Program-made: the position numbers and the translations under genes | From: Micavibrio sp. | GTDB lineage: Bacteria; Pseudomonadota; Alphaproteobacteria; Micavibrionales; Micavibrionaceae | Length of the DNA stretch: 64,000 bases | Assembly: GCA_021604545.1 (NCBI GenBank) | Contig: BQJE01000002.1 | Coordinates: 62,001 to 126,000 of the forward strand | Direction: 5' to 3' | In this document: positions 9,155-17,225 of the stretch, one piece after another | Position numbering within the stretch: the first letter of the stretch is position 1 | Layout of the letters: every line of letters starts with the position of its first letter | Notes under the pieces: model-generated | What the model was told of the DNA's origin: nothing | What the model saw: only the letters and a program-made list of their open reading frames with translations | Databases searched by the model: none

Positions 9155-11266
9155 ATGGCCGAAGAAGATGAAAAAGCGCAAGACGTAGAAAAGCAGGATG
9201 CTGAAGGTGTTGCGCAAGAAAGCCCTCCTGCAAATGCTGCGGATAAAAAGGCGGCTGCCAGTGGCGTTACGCCTTTTGGCAGCAGTATTGATATCCATTA
9301 CGGTAATCCTCTTCCCCAGTATAATAATGGCCCTGTGAAGGCCTATGTCGCCCGCGGCAAGGGCAACATGTATAAAAATTTATTTGCTCTTGTCTGCGAA
9401 AAACATCTGACGCCTCGATTGAAGGCTGCTTCCATTTATGAATCGATTATTAATCCCGGATTGGTCAAGCTGGTTAAAAGGGGCGTTGTTTATTGGCCGC
9501 CAACAAAAGAACAGCGCTATGTGCTGGTTTATGAAGATATGCTTGGAACTCCTTTGTTGGAAGAAGAGAATAAAGGGGGGTTGGGGTGGAAGCAAGAGGC
9601 GGTGATGGAAATCATTTTGCCGCCCATAACGGATGTCCTGCGGGATTTCAAGAACAAGGATTTTTTCCACGGCAATATCCGGCCGTCCAATATGTTTGGT
9701 GCGGGTGGTTCTAAAGTAGAAAAAATCGTATTGGGAGATTGTTTGTCTGCCCCGCCTTCTTATGCACAAAAGACCCTATACGAAACGATCGAAAGAGGTA
9801 TGGCTGATCCCATAGGGCGGGGAAAGGGCGAGGTGACAGACGATATGTATTCTCTCGGTGTTTCTCTCGCTGTTGTGATGCGTAGCAACGACCCTTTGGC
9901 GGGTATGAGTGAAAGAGATATTGTTAGGCAAAAGATGGAGTTGGGCAGCTATGTGGCCATTACGGGCAAAGATAGATTTACGGGATCTATTCTCGAGCTG
10001 CTGCGCGGGCTGTTGCACGATGAGCCTGCGCAGAGATGGACTGTTGATGAAATGATGGTGTGGTTGGGTGGGACAAGGCTCAGCCCCAAGCAGACAACAA
10101 AAAGAAAAAAAGCCCCCAGGCCAATTGTTCTCGGAGATAAAAAATATTTGCAGCTGCCTTTCCTGGCGATGGATCTGGAAAATGATATGGCTGAAACACA
10201 AAGACTTGTAGATGATGGTGTGCTGGAGCAGTGGCTTGCTCGCTCGCTGGAAGATTCTAACGCAGTTGAAAAACTGCAGCGCGCGGTTCAGTTTTTACAG
10301 GATGCCGGGTGTGGGACTGGTTATGCCGAGCGTCTTGTAGGGAATGTATCTATGGTATTGGACCCATCTGCGCCTGTGCGTTTTAAAGGCCTGAATATAT
10401 TTGGTGATGGTGTCGGTGCGACTCTGGCGGAACAGATAGTTCTTAAAAATGATATCAAGCCCTTCGTAGATATGATTAGCAGCGGGATTGTATTGAGCTG
10501 GGCGCATGAACAGGACAACCCGTTTCTTGATGTGGCAACGCTTGTTAGTCGTTTTGATGGATGTAGAAGTTCGGTACGTCAAAATAAGGTGGGTTATGGT
10601 ATTGAACGGTGCCTTTATACGTTGAACCCCGAATGCCAGTGTCTGAGTGAAAAACTTGCCGGTTACTATGTGATGAGCCCTGAAGATATGGTCTATGCTT
10701 TTGAAGATTTATGTGATCAGGGGAAAGCACCGGCCCTTTTTATTGACAGGCATAGCTCTGCCTTTTTGTCTATTAAAGACAGGAAGGTCATTGATTCATA
10801 TCTTTACGATTTGAATGCCAGCGAAGACTACAAGAAAATACTCGGTAATCTAAAAACGATTGGCACGATCCAGAAACGTTCAGCGATGCCTCCGATGCCG
10901 GCTTTGGCAAAGACACTTGAGGCTATGTTGCCGGTTGTTTATCAGCGCTATCACGATGGGAATATAAGGGAAAAACTTGAAAAAAATATTAAGCGTTTCG
11001 CTGAAAGCGGTGATATTGCAAAAATGGCGGCTTTGCTGGATAGCCCGGAGGTCGTCGAAAAGGATAACAAGGCCTTTCGCACGGCCATGCATGAATATAT
11101 GACTTTAACGAAAGAAGATCAAAATCTAGAACTAAGGCTGGCTGATAAAAAGAGCTTTGGTAAGAAAACAGGGCAAGATGTATCCGCTGTTATTTCCAGT
11201 ATTTTGGCTTCGATTATTATTCTGGTTGTTGTCCTTTTGTCTTTTTCCGGACGATCAATTTTTTAG
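9155..11266 (+). CDS. Membrane-anchored protein kinase-like protein (probable pseudokinase)
   Basis: A 703-residue protein with a charged, disordered N-terminus (1-45), a protein-kinase-like fold (about 60-315), a helical C-terminal region and one C-terminal transmembrane segment (about 676-697). Kinase landmarks are present but altered. The catalytic loop reads HGNIRPSNMF where active kinases have HRDxKxxN, and the metal loop is GDC instead of DFG. 'DDMYSLGVSL' resembles the F-helix region, and 'LLHDEPAQRW' the conserved Arg near the end. I cannot find the VAIK Lys with confidence. It is likely a scaffold or regulator rather than an enzyme. AAGGAAGG precedes the ATG. It lies 11 bp upstream of a membrane protein gene and just before the Tad pilus locus. 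Confidence 0.75.
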   Translation: MAEEDEKAQDVEKQDAEGVAQESPPANAADKKAAASGVTPFGSSIDIHYGNPLPQYNNGPVKAYVARGKGNMYKNLFALVCEKHLTPRLKAASIYESIINPGLVKLVKRGVVYWPPTKEQRYVLVYEDMLGTPLLEEENKGGLGWKQEAVMEIILPPITDVLRDFKNKDFFHGNIRPSNMFGAGGSKVEKIVLGDCLSAPPSYAQKTLYETIERGMADPIGRGKGEVTDDMYSLGVSLAVVMRSNDPLAGMSERDIVRQKMELGSYVAITGKDRFTGSILELLRGLLHDEPAQRWTVDEMMVWLGGTRLSPKQTTKRKKAPRPIVLGDKKYLQLPFLAMDLENDMAETQRLVDDGVLEQWLARSLEDSNAVEKLQRAVQFLQDAGCGTGYAERLVGNVSMVLDPSAPVRFKGLNIFGDGVGATLAEQIVLKNDIKPFVDMISSGIVLSWAHEQDNPFLDVATLVSRFDGCRSSVRQNKVGYGIERCLYTLNPECQCLSEKLAGYYVMSPEDMVYAFEDLCDQGKAPALFIDRHSSAFLSIKDRKVIDSYLYDLNASEDYKKILGNLKTIGTIQKRSAMPPMPALAKTLEAMLPVVYQRYHDGNIREKLEKNIKRFAESGDIAKMAALLDSPEVVEKDNKAFRTAMHEYMTLTKEDQNLELRLADKKSFGKKTGQDVSAVISSILASIIILVVVLLSFSGRSIF

Positions 11267-11277
11267 TGAGGGTTTGA

Positions 11278-11793
11278 ATGGCAAAAAAAGTTAAAAAAGA
11301 AAAGAAGAAGAAAAAAGTTAAAACACAAAAGATGAGTCGCAAGGCTCAGCTTATAACGGCAGGATTTATTGTTCTTGCCACGTTGTTCTTGCCGACAACA
11401 CTTCTCTTATGTGTAGGCATGTTGCCAACGCCGGCGGCAGCCCTTTGGGATCGTAGCAAGAAAAAAACGATGGTTATAACCGTAGGGGCTATGAATCTAG
11501 CAGGGTGTTCTCCTTTTCTGATGAAGCTGTGGGGGCATGGCAATAGTTTTGACAAGGCCTTTGATATTATCTTTAACCCTGAAACTATCATCATTATATA
11601 TGTCGCTGCTGGAGCGGGTTATGCTATCAGCTGGGCCATGACGGATATTACGGCTACGATCCTCTATAAACGCGGCAGGGGTCGTCAAAAGGCTATCACA
11701 AAAAGGCAGGAAGAACTTGTTGAGCGTTGGGGAAAGGGAGTGACAGGAAAAATTGCACTAGACCCTGACGGCTTTCCTTTGGAGCAAGGATAA
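11278..11793 (+). CDS. Small membrane protein with Lys-rich N-terminus
   Basis: 171 residues. Residues 1-22 are almost entirely Lys with few other residues, followed by three hydrophobic segments (about 24-50, 60-80, 100-120) and a basic cytosolic tail. No enzymatic motif is seen. It follows the pseudokinase gene by 11 bp and is probably cotranscribed with it, so the two may work together at the membrane. Whether they belong to the pilus system is only suggested by position. Confidence 0.65.
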   Translation: MAKKVKKEKKKKKVKTQKMSRKAQLITAGFIVLATLFLPTTLLLCVGMLPTPAAALWDRSKKKTMVITVGAMNLAGCSPFLMKLWGHGNSFDKAFDIIFNPETIIIIYVAAGAGYAISWAMTDITATILYKRGRGRQKAITKRQEELVERWGKGVTGKIALDPDGFPLEQG

Positions 11794-11863
11794 AGATGTT
11801 CCGGCTGAATTAACCATTTTTTCATAAATTTCCATATATCATAAAGTATATAAGTGCGTGAGG

Positions 11864-11944
11864 CATGTCCACAAATGTGCCCTTACCGACAAACAGCAGA
11901 CAAGCTGTGCGAGGGTAACATCAAAAAAGTGGACATGTTTTTTT
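11864..11944 (+). promoter_or_regulatory. Structured leader or attenuator-like hairpin before the tad operon
   Basis: Perfect 9-bp arms CATGTCCAC (11864-11872) and GTGGACATG (11929-11937) enclose 56 nt and are followed directly by seven T (11938-11944), the form of an intrinsic terminator on a larger structured RNA. Inside, TTACC/GGTAA and CAGC/GCTG can pair, giving a three-level fold. The tadE ATG is 31 nt downstream, so it could end a small RNA, terminate the upstream genes, or attenuate tad transcription. I do not recognise it as a known riboswitch class. Confidence 0.5.
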
Positions 11945-11975
11945 ATGCGTAAAAATAAACATAAATTAGAGAAAA

Positions 11976-12500
11976 ATGTTGCGTAAATTTGTAACAAAGT
12001 GGGTAAAGAAAAAAGAAGGTACGACGGCTATTGAATTTAGCCTTCTTGCGATCCCTTATGTTTTTCTGACAGTGGGCATTATCGAGCTATCAATTATGTA
12101 TGCTGCGGCAAGTCTTCTCGAAGGGGCAACGGGTTCTGCTTCCAGATTAATCCGCACCGGACAAATTCAACAGGGGTCCGGAGATCCCGAAACGGTGTTT
12201 CGCGATGCCATCTGTGCTTATGCCACTGTCCTAATCAATTGTAATGAGGTTCAGCTTGAAGTCCAAACTATGGGCAGTTTTGGAGATTTTTCCGGCCCTT
12301 CTTACGATGGCGACGGTAACTTGAATACATCAGGCTTTGATGCTGGCGGCGTTAGTGACCGCGTTCTAATCCGCGTAGCCTATAGATATACTATGATGAC
12401 GCCCTTTATTGGCCCGCTTTTGGCTGGCCCTGACAATTCGCATTTGTTTGTATCAACGATTGTGTTGCAGACAGAGCCTTATGAATTTGAGGGGACCTAA
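11976..12500 (+). CDS. tadE: TadE-family pseudopilin-like pilus assembly protein
   Basis: Minor pilin-like protein of the Tad apparatus. A short basic N-terminus (MLRKFVTKWVKKKEG) precedes the 'GTTAIEFSLLAIPYVFLTVGI' type segment, i.e. the TadE processing/TM motif with Glu at residue 20 of the precursor. A periplasmic domain with Cys in 'DAICAYATVLINC' follows. Length 174 is typical. It is the first gene of tadE-tadF-tadG, with the second gene 3 bp downstream. Confidence 0.88.
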   Translation: MLRKFVTKWVKKKEGTTAIEFSLLAIPYVFLTVGIIELSIMYAAASLLEGATGSASRLIRTGQIQQGSGDPETVFRDAICAYATVLINCNEVQLEVQTMGSFGDFSGPSYDGDGNLNTSGFDAGGVSDRVLIRVAYRYTMMTPFIGPLLAGPDNSHLFVSTIVLQTEPYEFEGT

Positions 12501-12503
12501 GCC

Positions 12504-13061
12504 ATGATTAGAATGATAACGAAAAAAGTTTCTGGGAAAGTTTTTGATTTTTATAGTAGTTGGAGTAAGAGAGAAGATGGTATGGCTGCTGTTGAAGCCG
12601 CCCTTATTTTTCCAATCCTGATGACTTTATTGCTCGGAACTTTTGATATGGGCAATGCAATTTTAACCAACCAGAAAGCTATTCGCGCCTCACAGGTGAC
12701 AGCTGATCTGGTTACGCGCACGCCAACGATCAGTATGGACGGCATTGATGAAGCCATTAATGCCGGGGAACTTTCTTTCACACCTTTTCCTTCTGACACG
12801 TTCGGCGTTGATATTGTCAGTATTCGCTTTGATGACGATGCGGTGCCAGAAATTATCTGGCGTGAAACCAGGAATATGTCTCCGAATCCCGATGTTTTGG
12901 ACGATGTTGCATCCTTGGCTGAGGCTGGTAATGGCGTTGTCGTGGTTTCAGTGCAGTATTTATTCGAGCCTCTTTTTGCAGGCTTTGTTGTTGAACAGAT
13001 TCCTATGCAAGAAATTGCTTTTGCAAGAGGGCGGCGCAGTGCGACCGTCAATTTGGAATAA
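12504..13061 (+). CDS. TadE/TadF-like pilus assembly protein
   Basis: The second pseudopilin-like protein. 'REDGMAAVEAALIFPILMTL' is the TadE-like motif and TM helix at about residues 23-45, followed by a periplasmic domain of about 130 residues. It starts 3 bp after the tadE stop and lies upstream of tadG. I cannot say from sequence alone whether it is best called TadF. Presence of two such proteins beside TadG is normal for Tad loci. Confidence 0.82.
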   Translation: MIRMITKKVSGKVFDFYSSWSKREDGMAAVEAALIFPILMTLLLGTFDMGNAILTNQKAIRASQVTADLVTRTPTISMDGIDEAINAGELSFTPFPSDTFGVDIVSIRFDDDAVPEIIWRETRNMSPNPDVLDDVASLAEAGNGVVVVSVQYLFEPLFAGFVVEQIPMQEIAFARGRRSATVNLE

Positions 13062-13112
13062 ACTAAAAGAAAATAGAAACCCAAAAGAAAACTATAAGAT
13101 TAGGGGGTTATC

Positions 13113-14552
13113 ATGACGGGTATCATCAAATGGAATGACATTCTTTCCTACATAGAGGAAAAAGTCAGGCTTTATATGCTTTGCACATCGGCGACGATTG
13201 CTGTGGCCTTTGCCGTTATGGCGCCGGTCGTAGTTGGATCCGCTGGTATGGCTCTGGATTTTGCGCAGGCATATCTGGTGCAGCAACGTTTGGCCCAGGC
13301 ACTGGATGCGGCAGCATTGGCAGCGGCGGCCTCGGCAACGAATCAGGCCGGTATTCAACAAAAGGTCAATGACTTTTTTGATGCCAATTATCCGGATGAA
13401 AAACTTGGTGTTACATTCGAGCCCATCGTTAATGTTGTAGGTGATGAGATTACTGTGACTGGAAACGCCTATTATAATACTTTCTTTTTGGCTGTGATTG
13501 GCATTGAAGAAATTGATGTTGCGGCGGAAACAGTCGTTGTTCGTGAGGTTCAGGGTCTGGAAGTCGTGATGGTTCTGGATAACACGGGCTCAATGTCATC
13601 AAACAATAATATTCAGGCGCTGCGTGATGCGGCAAGCAGTTTCGTTGACATCCTTTTCGATCGCACCAGCGATCCCGATTTTGTGAAGATTGGTATGGTG
13701 CCCTATAGCTCCTCAGTCAATGTCGGCAAGTATGGATTGGGTCAAAACCCGGACGGTAGTGTTTATGGTGATGGCACCTCATTTGTCGATTTGCCACCTG
13801 GTACGGTTCATACGACGAATGAGTGGACAAAAAACCCGGAAGAATGGCTTGGTTGTGTTCTGGCTTATAATGAAAGTGGCTATAGTGATGCTTCTACATC
13901 AAATGACCCTTATCCAAATGATACACTGGATGATCATGAAGGGCCATGGGAGCCATACAAGTATGAACGCTATGGACAAGATTGGCATTTTGCTCACAAT
14001 CATTACCACAATACGTCGGGTCAGCACGGCAATTACAAATACCCCAATTATAATTGCCCGCGCACAACGATTGTTCCGATGACCAGTGATGAAGACAAAC
14101 TTCTGGATTCCATAGAGACAATGCAGGCTCAAGGTTATACGCTTGGAAATTACGGTATGACTTGGGGCTGGCGTGTTCTGTCACCCGAGAAGCCTTTTGA
14201 AGAAGGTGAAGGCTGGAATGATCCGCTGTGGCGTAAAGCGATCGTGATGATGACAGACGGCGTCAATACCATGGAGAATACTTACACGGCATACTGGCGC
14301 ACCAGAAATCACGATATCAATCCTACGATACAGAATAACAGATTTGCAGAAACCTGTGAGCTGCTCAAAGATGAAGGTGTGATTATTTACACGGTGACTT
14401 TTGCTGGAGGTGTGAACGAAAATACAAAAGATTATTATAGAGATTGTGCTACATCTGAAGATCAATACTTCGATGCGCCATCACAGGATGATCTGATTGA
14501 TGTCTTCGAAACCATCAGTAGGGAATTATCCAACCTGCACATCAAGAGCTAG
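13113..14552 (+). CDS. tadG: TadG-like protein with von Willebrand factor A domain
   Basis: Pilus-associated secreted or anchored protein. A single hydrophobic segment (about 24-45) is followed by an 'LDAAALAAA' stretch typical of TadG (Flp pilus-assembly TadE/G-like), then a vWA domain with the MIDAS DNTGSMS at about residues 155-161. A long insertion rich in Tyr, His and Asn (about 235-310) lies inside the vWA region before the second metal-site 'MMTDGVNTM'. Cys pairs in the C-terminal part (CELLKDE, DCATSED) suggest a periplasmic disulfide. AGGGGG precedes the ATG. A terminator follows 20 bp downstream. Confidence 0.88.
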   Translation: MTGIIKWNDILSYIEEKVRLYMLCTSATIAVAFAVMAPVVVGSAGMALDFAQAYLVQQRLAQALDAAALAAAASATNQAGIQQKVNDFFDANYPDEKLGVTFEPIVNVVGDEITVTGNAYYNTFFLAVIGIEEIDVAAETVVVREVQGLEVVMVLDNTGSMSSNNNIQALRDAASSFVDILFDRTSDPDFVKIGMVPYSSSVNVGKYGLGQNPDGSVYGDGTSFVDLPPGTVHTTNEWTKNPEEWLGCVLAYNESGYSDASTSNDPYPNDTLDDHEGPWEPYKYERYGQDWHFAHNHYHNTSGQHGNYKYPNYNCPRTTIVPMTSDEDKLLDSIETMQAQGYTLGNYGMTWGWRVLSPEKPFEEGEGWNDPLWRKAIVMMTDGVNTMENTYTAYWRTRNHDINPTIQNNRFAETCELLKDEGVIIYTVTFAGGVNENTKDYYRDCATSEDQYFDAPSQDDLIDVFETISRELSNLHIKS

Positions 14553-14573
14553 GATATCAATTATATTTCTTTG

Positions 14574-14612
14574 AGGCGGGGGCGTGTTTGCGTCCCCGTT
14601 TTCTTTTTAAGT
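14574..14612 (+). terminator. Rho-independent terminator after tadG
   Basis: A GC-rich hairpin (GCGGGGGCG-TGTTT-GCGTCCCCG, one imperfect pair) is followed by TTTTCTTTTT. It ends the tadE-tadF-tadG unit, implying that flp has its own promoter. Confidence 0.75.
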
Positions 14613-15017
14613 CCGTCATCAGTTGGTACGCCACGCTAGCAATATTCGTACGAACGGGATGACGGGGTTGGAAATATTTGTGAAAAAGAAATGGAATAAA
14701 TCAGAGAAATTTTCTTTGTATGTAGAGGGTTTTACAGAAAAAATAGCTTGTTACAAAGTAATCGCATCCCAGATTCAAGTAAATGGTAATTATGTTAAAT
14801 AATTATTCGATAGATAAAATTTTATATAAATAATCATATAAAGTTTACTATTTACTTTTGCTACTTTTTCTTGGAAAATACATATTCCTTGTGCGTTTTT
14901 AACTAGTTCTTAAAGAAAAACGCGTTACCATAAAATATAACGGTTGGGAGCTTCAAAGTTTGTTTTGAAGTGTGGGTTTAACCGAAATTGTTTAAAACAA
15001 AAAAATGGAGATGAAAC
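14612..15017. promoter_or_regulatory. AT-rich flp upstream region with inverted repeats
   Basis: A gap of over 400 bp. It starts with an inverted repeat, CCGTCATC (about 14613) and GATGACGG (about 14659), enclosing GTACG/CGTAC arms. Then comes a strongly AT-rich stretch (14680-14890). GCGTTTTT (14894-14901) pairs with AAAAACGC (14916-14923). CTTCAAA-N6-TTTGAAG (about 14952-14971) forms a hairpin in what would be the flp leader. The AT-rich block is the expected site of the pilin promoter and perhaps of nucleoid-protein silencing. I see no sigma-54 type site. No ORF here looks real. Confidence 0.45.
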
Positions 15018-15212
15018 ATGTTGAAACTTTTAGCTTTAAAAGATGCGTATCTTAAAAACGAAGATGGAGCGACAGCGATTGAGTACGGCCTGATTGCGGC
15101 TGGTATTTCTTTGGCTATCGTAGCAGTTGTGTTCACGTTTGGTGACCAGCTGGTTATTACCTTCGAAAGCATGGAAACGGCGATGACTGACGCCAACACA
15201 AGACTTCCATAA
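15018..15212 (+). CDS. flp: Flp-type major pilin 1
   Basis: Flp/Fap pilin precursor of 64 residues. The prepilin site is DG-ATAIEYGLIAAG: cleavage after Gly18 would leave Glu at +5 and Tyr at +6 of the mature protein, as the family requires. A hydrophobic helix and a short polar tail follow. CpaA (15522) is the likely processing peptidase. GGAGATG precedes the ATG. A strong terminator follows, so this pilin can be expressed in excess over the assembly genes. Confidence 0.95.
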   Translation: MLKLLALKDAYLKNEDGATAIEYGLIAAGISLAIVAVVFTFGDQLVITFESMETAMTDANTRLP

Positions 15213-15234
15213 GTAGAACTTAATTTCGAATTTG

Positions 15235-15270
15235 AAAGCCCGCCCCGTTTATTCTGGGTGGGCTTTTTCG
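15235..15270 (+). terminator. Terminator after flp1
   Basis: AAGCCCGCCC pairs with GGGTGGGCTT (one G-T) across a loop of about 10 nt and is followed by TTTTT. It separates the major pilin transcript from flp2-cpaA and downstream genes. Confidence 0.85.
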
Positions 15271-15306
15271 TAGCTGTGAAAAGAATAAACTGCTATAGTT
15301 TAGATA

Positions 15307-15483
15307 ATGCGTAATTTTTTCAAATTTTATAGTTTTGATTGTGATGCCTCTACGGCTACAGAGTATGCGCTTATCGCGGCAGGTATTGCTTTAACGATTG
15401 CTGCTGTGTTGTTTGCATTTGGCGATTCATTCGTAGAGATGCTTGATGCGATGGCTGCGGCTTTGGCTCAGGCTTTCGGCTAG
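15307..15483 (+). CDS. Second Flp-type pilin (58 aa) with altered processing site
   Basis: MRNFFKFYSF, then DASTATEYALIAAGIALTIA: the same pilin core as flp1, with the Glu-Tyr pair and the hydrophobic helix, ending DAMAAALAQAFG. The residue before the predicted mature N-terminus (counting Glu as +5) is Ala, not the invariant Gly, and an unusual Cys sits three residues before the predicted cleavage point. It may be a minor pilin, processed poorly, or a decaying duplicate. No strong Shine-Dalgarno is seen before the ATG. It lies between the flp1 terminator and cpaA. Confidence 0.75.
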   Translation: MRNFFKFYSFDCDASTATEYALIAAGIALTIAAVLFAFGDSFVEMLDAMAAALAQAFG

Positions 15484-15521
15484 ATTCCTTAGCTTTTTTA
15501 TTTATTTTTCAGTCAAGCTTT

Positions 15522-16145
15522 TTGATCGATTTTTCCACAGATTTGCGCTATGCTCGTAAGCAGATGTTCTATCTGGTCCTTTTTTTGATATGTCTGTTTT
15601 TATCATTGGGTGTCGGTGTCCTTGCGGGACTGTCCGACATACGCGGTATGGTGATACCAAATATATATAGTGTCGTTATAGGCGCAGCCTTTTTGATCGC
15701 CTTTGCAGGGCTTCATTGGGGTGGGAAAACGCATATTTTTTCATCTTTTTATTCGCATCTTATCGCCGCCGGCTTGATGTTCGTGGTCACGGTGATTTTA
15801 TTTGCAACCCGAACCATAGGGGCTGCGGATTCAAAGTTAGGCACTGTTTTTGCCCTTTGGGCGGGGCTAAAGGGCTTTGCGCCATTTTTGCTGTTTATGA
15901 CCCTTGGTGGCGGAATATTGGCTGTGGCGGCCCTTATTTTACAAAAAAAGAAGCCTTTTTCAGCGCCTAAAAAAGGCAGCTGGGTGGCGCGTGTCCAGGG
16001 CGGCGAAAGCAAGGTCCCCTATGGCGTTGCGATTGTTTTCGGTGCGGTTATGGCTTTTTATCAGATCGGTTATTTCGACTTGTCTGGCCTCTCGTTCTTT
16101 TTTGATAATTCTTTTAATGACTCTTTTAATTCTGGGGGTTCATAA
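15522..16145 (+). CDS. cpaA: Prepilin peptidase CpaA/TadV
   Basis: An A24-family aspartic prepilin peptidase in the inner membrane that cleaves Flp precursors. Multi-pass protein. The catalytic Asp pair is seen in 'GLSDIRGMVIPN' and 'GAADSKL' (GxxD-type), and the family ending 'VPYGVAIVFGA' is present. The frame opens at a TTG (15522), and an ATG at 15564 (MFYLVLFLICLFLSL) is at least as likely. It has an unusual Ser/Asn/Phe-rich C-terminal tail. Confidence 0.9.
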   Translation: MIDFSTDLRYARKQMFYLVLFLICLFLSLGVGVLAGLSDIRGMVIPNIYSVVIGAAFLIAFAGLHWGGKTHIFSSFYSHLIAAGLMFVVTVILFATRTIGAADSKLGTVFALWAGLKGFAPFLLFMTLGGGILAVAALILQKKKPFSAPKKGSWVARVQGGESKVPYGVAIVFGAVMAFYQIGYFDLSGLSFFFDNSFNDSFNSGGS

Positions 16146-16270
16146 ATTTTTAAGGAATCAGGTTCATCATAGAGACTGAAAGTTCTTTTATCCTTTAAGT
16201 ATTCTTTAAAATTCTACGTTCTGCGTACGACATTAAAAATCCAAAAAAACCTGAAACGGGGTTTCATACA

Positions 16271-17155
16271 ATGAATAAAAATATTCTTATCGTTCTTGGT
16301 GGTGCTGTGGCCGTTGCGTTAGTGGTGGCTATGCTTGTTCAGGTTACACTTGGTGGTCAAAAAGATCAGCCAACTCAGATGGAGGAAAAACTTGAAGTGC
16401 TTGTCGCTACAAAAGATCTTTCTATCGGAAGTGAATTAAAGGCGGGTGATTTGCGTTGGCAGTCCTGGCCAAAAGGCAGTGTCTTTTCTGGTGCCGTCAT
16501 CCGTAAGGATGGCAAGAAAGCTGAAGAAGCGCTGGAAGGGCGTTTGCGTCGTGATATTACCGAAGGTGAGCCGGTTTTGCGCAGCGCTCTTCTGTCAGAA
16601 AGCAAAGGAAATTTTGTGGCGGCCAGTCTTGATCCCGGCATGCGTGCTGTTGCCCTCAAGGTGTCTGCAGAAAGTATGGTTGGTGGATTTATCGGTCCCG
16701 GTGATCGTGTAGATATTATTCTTACATACAAAGAAAAAATTAAAACTGACGATGAAGATCCTCGTGCTCAGGACATTATCAATAAGAATTTGTCTAAGCT
16801 GGCGACAGAAACAATTTTGCAGAATGTTACGGTTCTGGCTATCGATCAGATGGCCACTCGCCCGGATGACGATAAGATTAAAGTTGGTAAAACAGTTAGT
16901 GTCGCTGTTGATATCTACGGCGCCGAAAAACTGGCTCTGGCTCGTGAAATGGGTGAGTTGACCTTATCTCTTCGCGGTATCGGTGATGACGCCATCGTAG
17001 CTGATAAATGGCCGACCCTGACAGACGCCCGTCTTACGACAATTTACGATGAAGTACACGAAGAATATAAAAACTTCAAAAAGGATTCTGGATTAAACAC
17101 CAATATTGTGAGAATCTATAGTGGAGGGCAGGTGCAAGCCGTACCTGCGCGTTAG
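16271..17155 (+). CDS. cpaB: Flp pilus assembly protein CpaB/RcpC
   Basis: Periplasmic partner of the CpaC secretin, with a SAF domain. The N-terminal membrane anchor is at residues 5-27. The SAF-like region 'VLVATKDLSIGSELKAGDLR' (about 44-63) continues through 'EPVLRSALLS', and the RcpC domain 'GMRAVALKVSAESMVGGFIG' and 'PGDRVDIILTY' follow. The 294-residue length is normal. It is followed by cpaC in the conserved order. Confidence 0.93.
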   Translation: MNKNILIVLGGAVAVALVVAMLVQVTLGGQKDQPTQMEEKLEVLVATKDLSIGSELKAGDLRWQSWPKGSVFSGAVIRKDGKKAEEALEGRLRRDITEGEPVLRSALLSESKGNFVAASLDPGMRAVALKVSAESMVGGFIGPGDRVDIILTYKEKIKTDDEDPRAQDIINKNLSKLATETILQNVTVLAIDQMATRPDDDKIKVGKTVSVAVDIYGAEKLALAREMGELTLSLRGIGDDAIVADKWPTLTDARLTTIYDEVHEEYKNFKKDSGLNTNIVRIYSGGQVQAVPAR

Positions 17156-17225
17156 AGTATCCCCCATTATCTTTCTTTCTCACATTTCAAGATTATCTCG
17201 TCTTAACCAAGTGAAAGAAAATAGC

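Noticed and set aside
11864..11944. Assignment to a named riboswitch class
   Set aside because: No conserved core of the c-di-GMP, TPP, SAM, cobalamin, glycine or similar classes could be matched by eye, so only an unknown structured leader is claimed.
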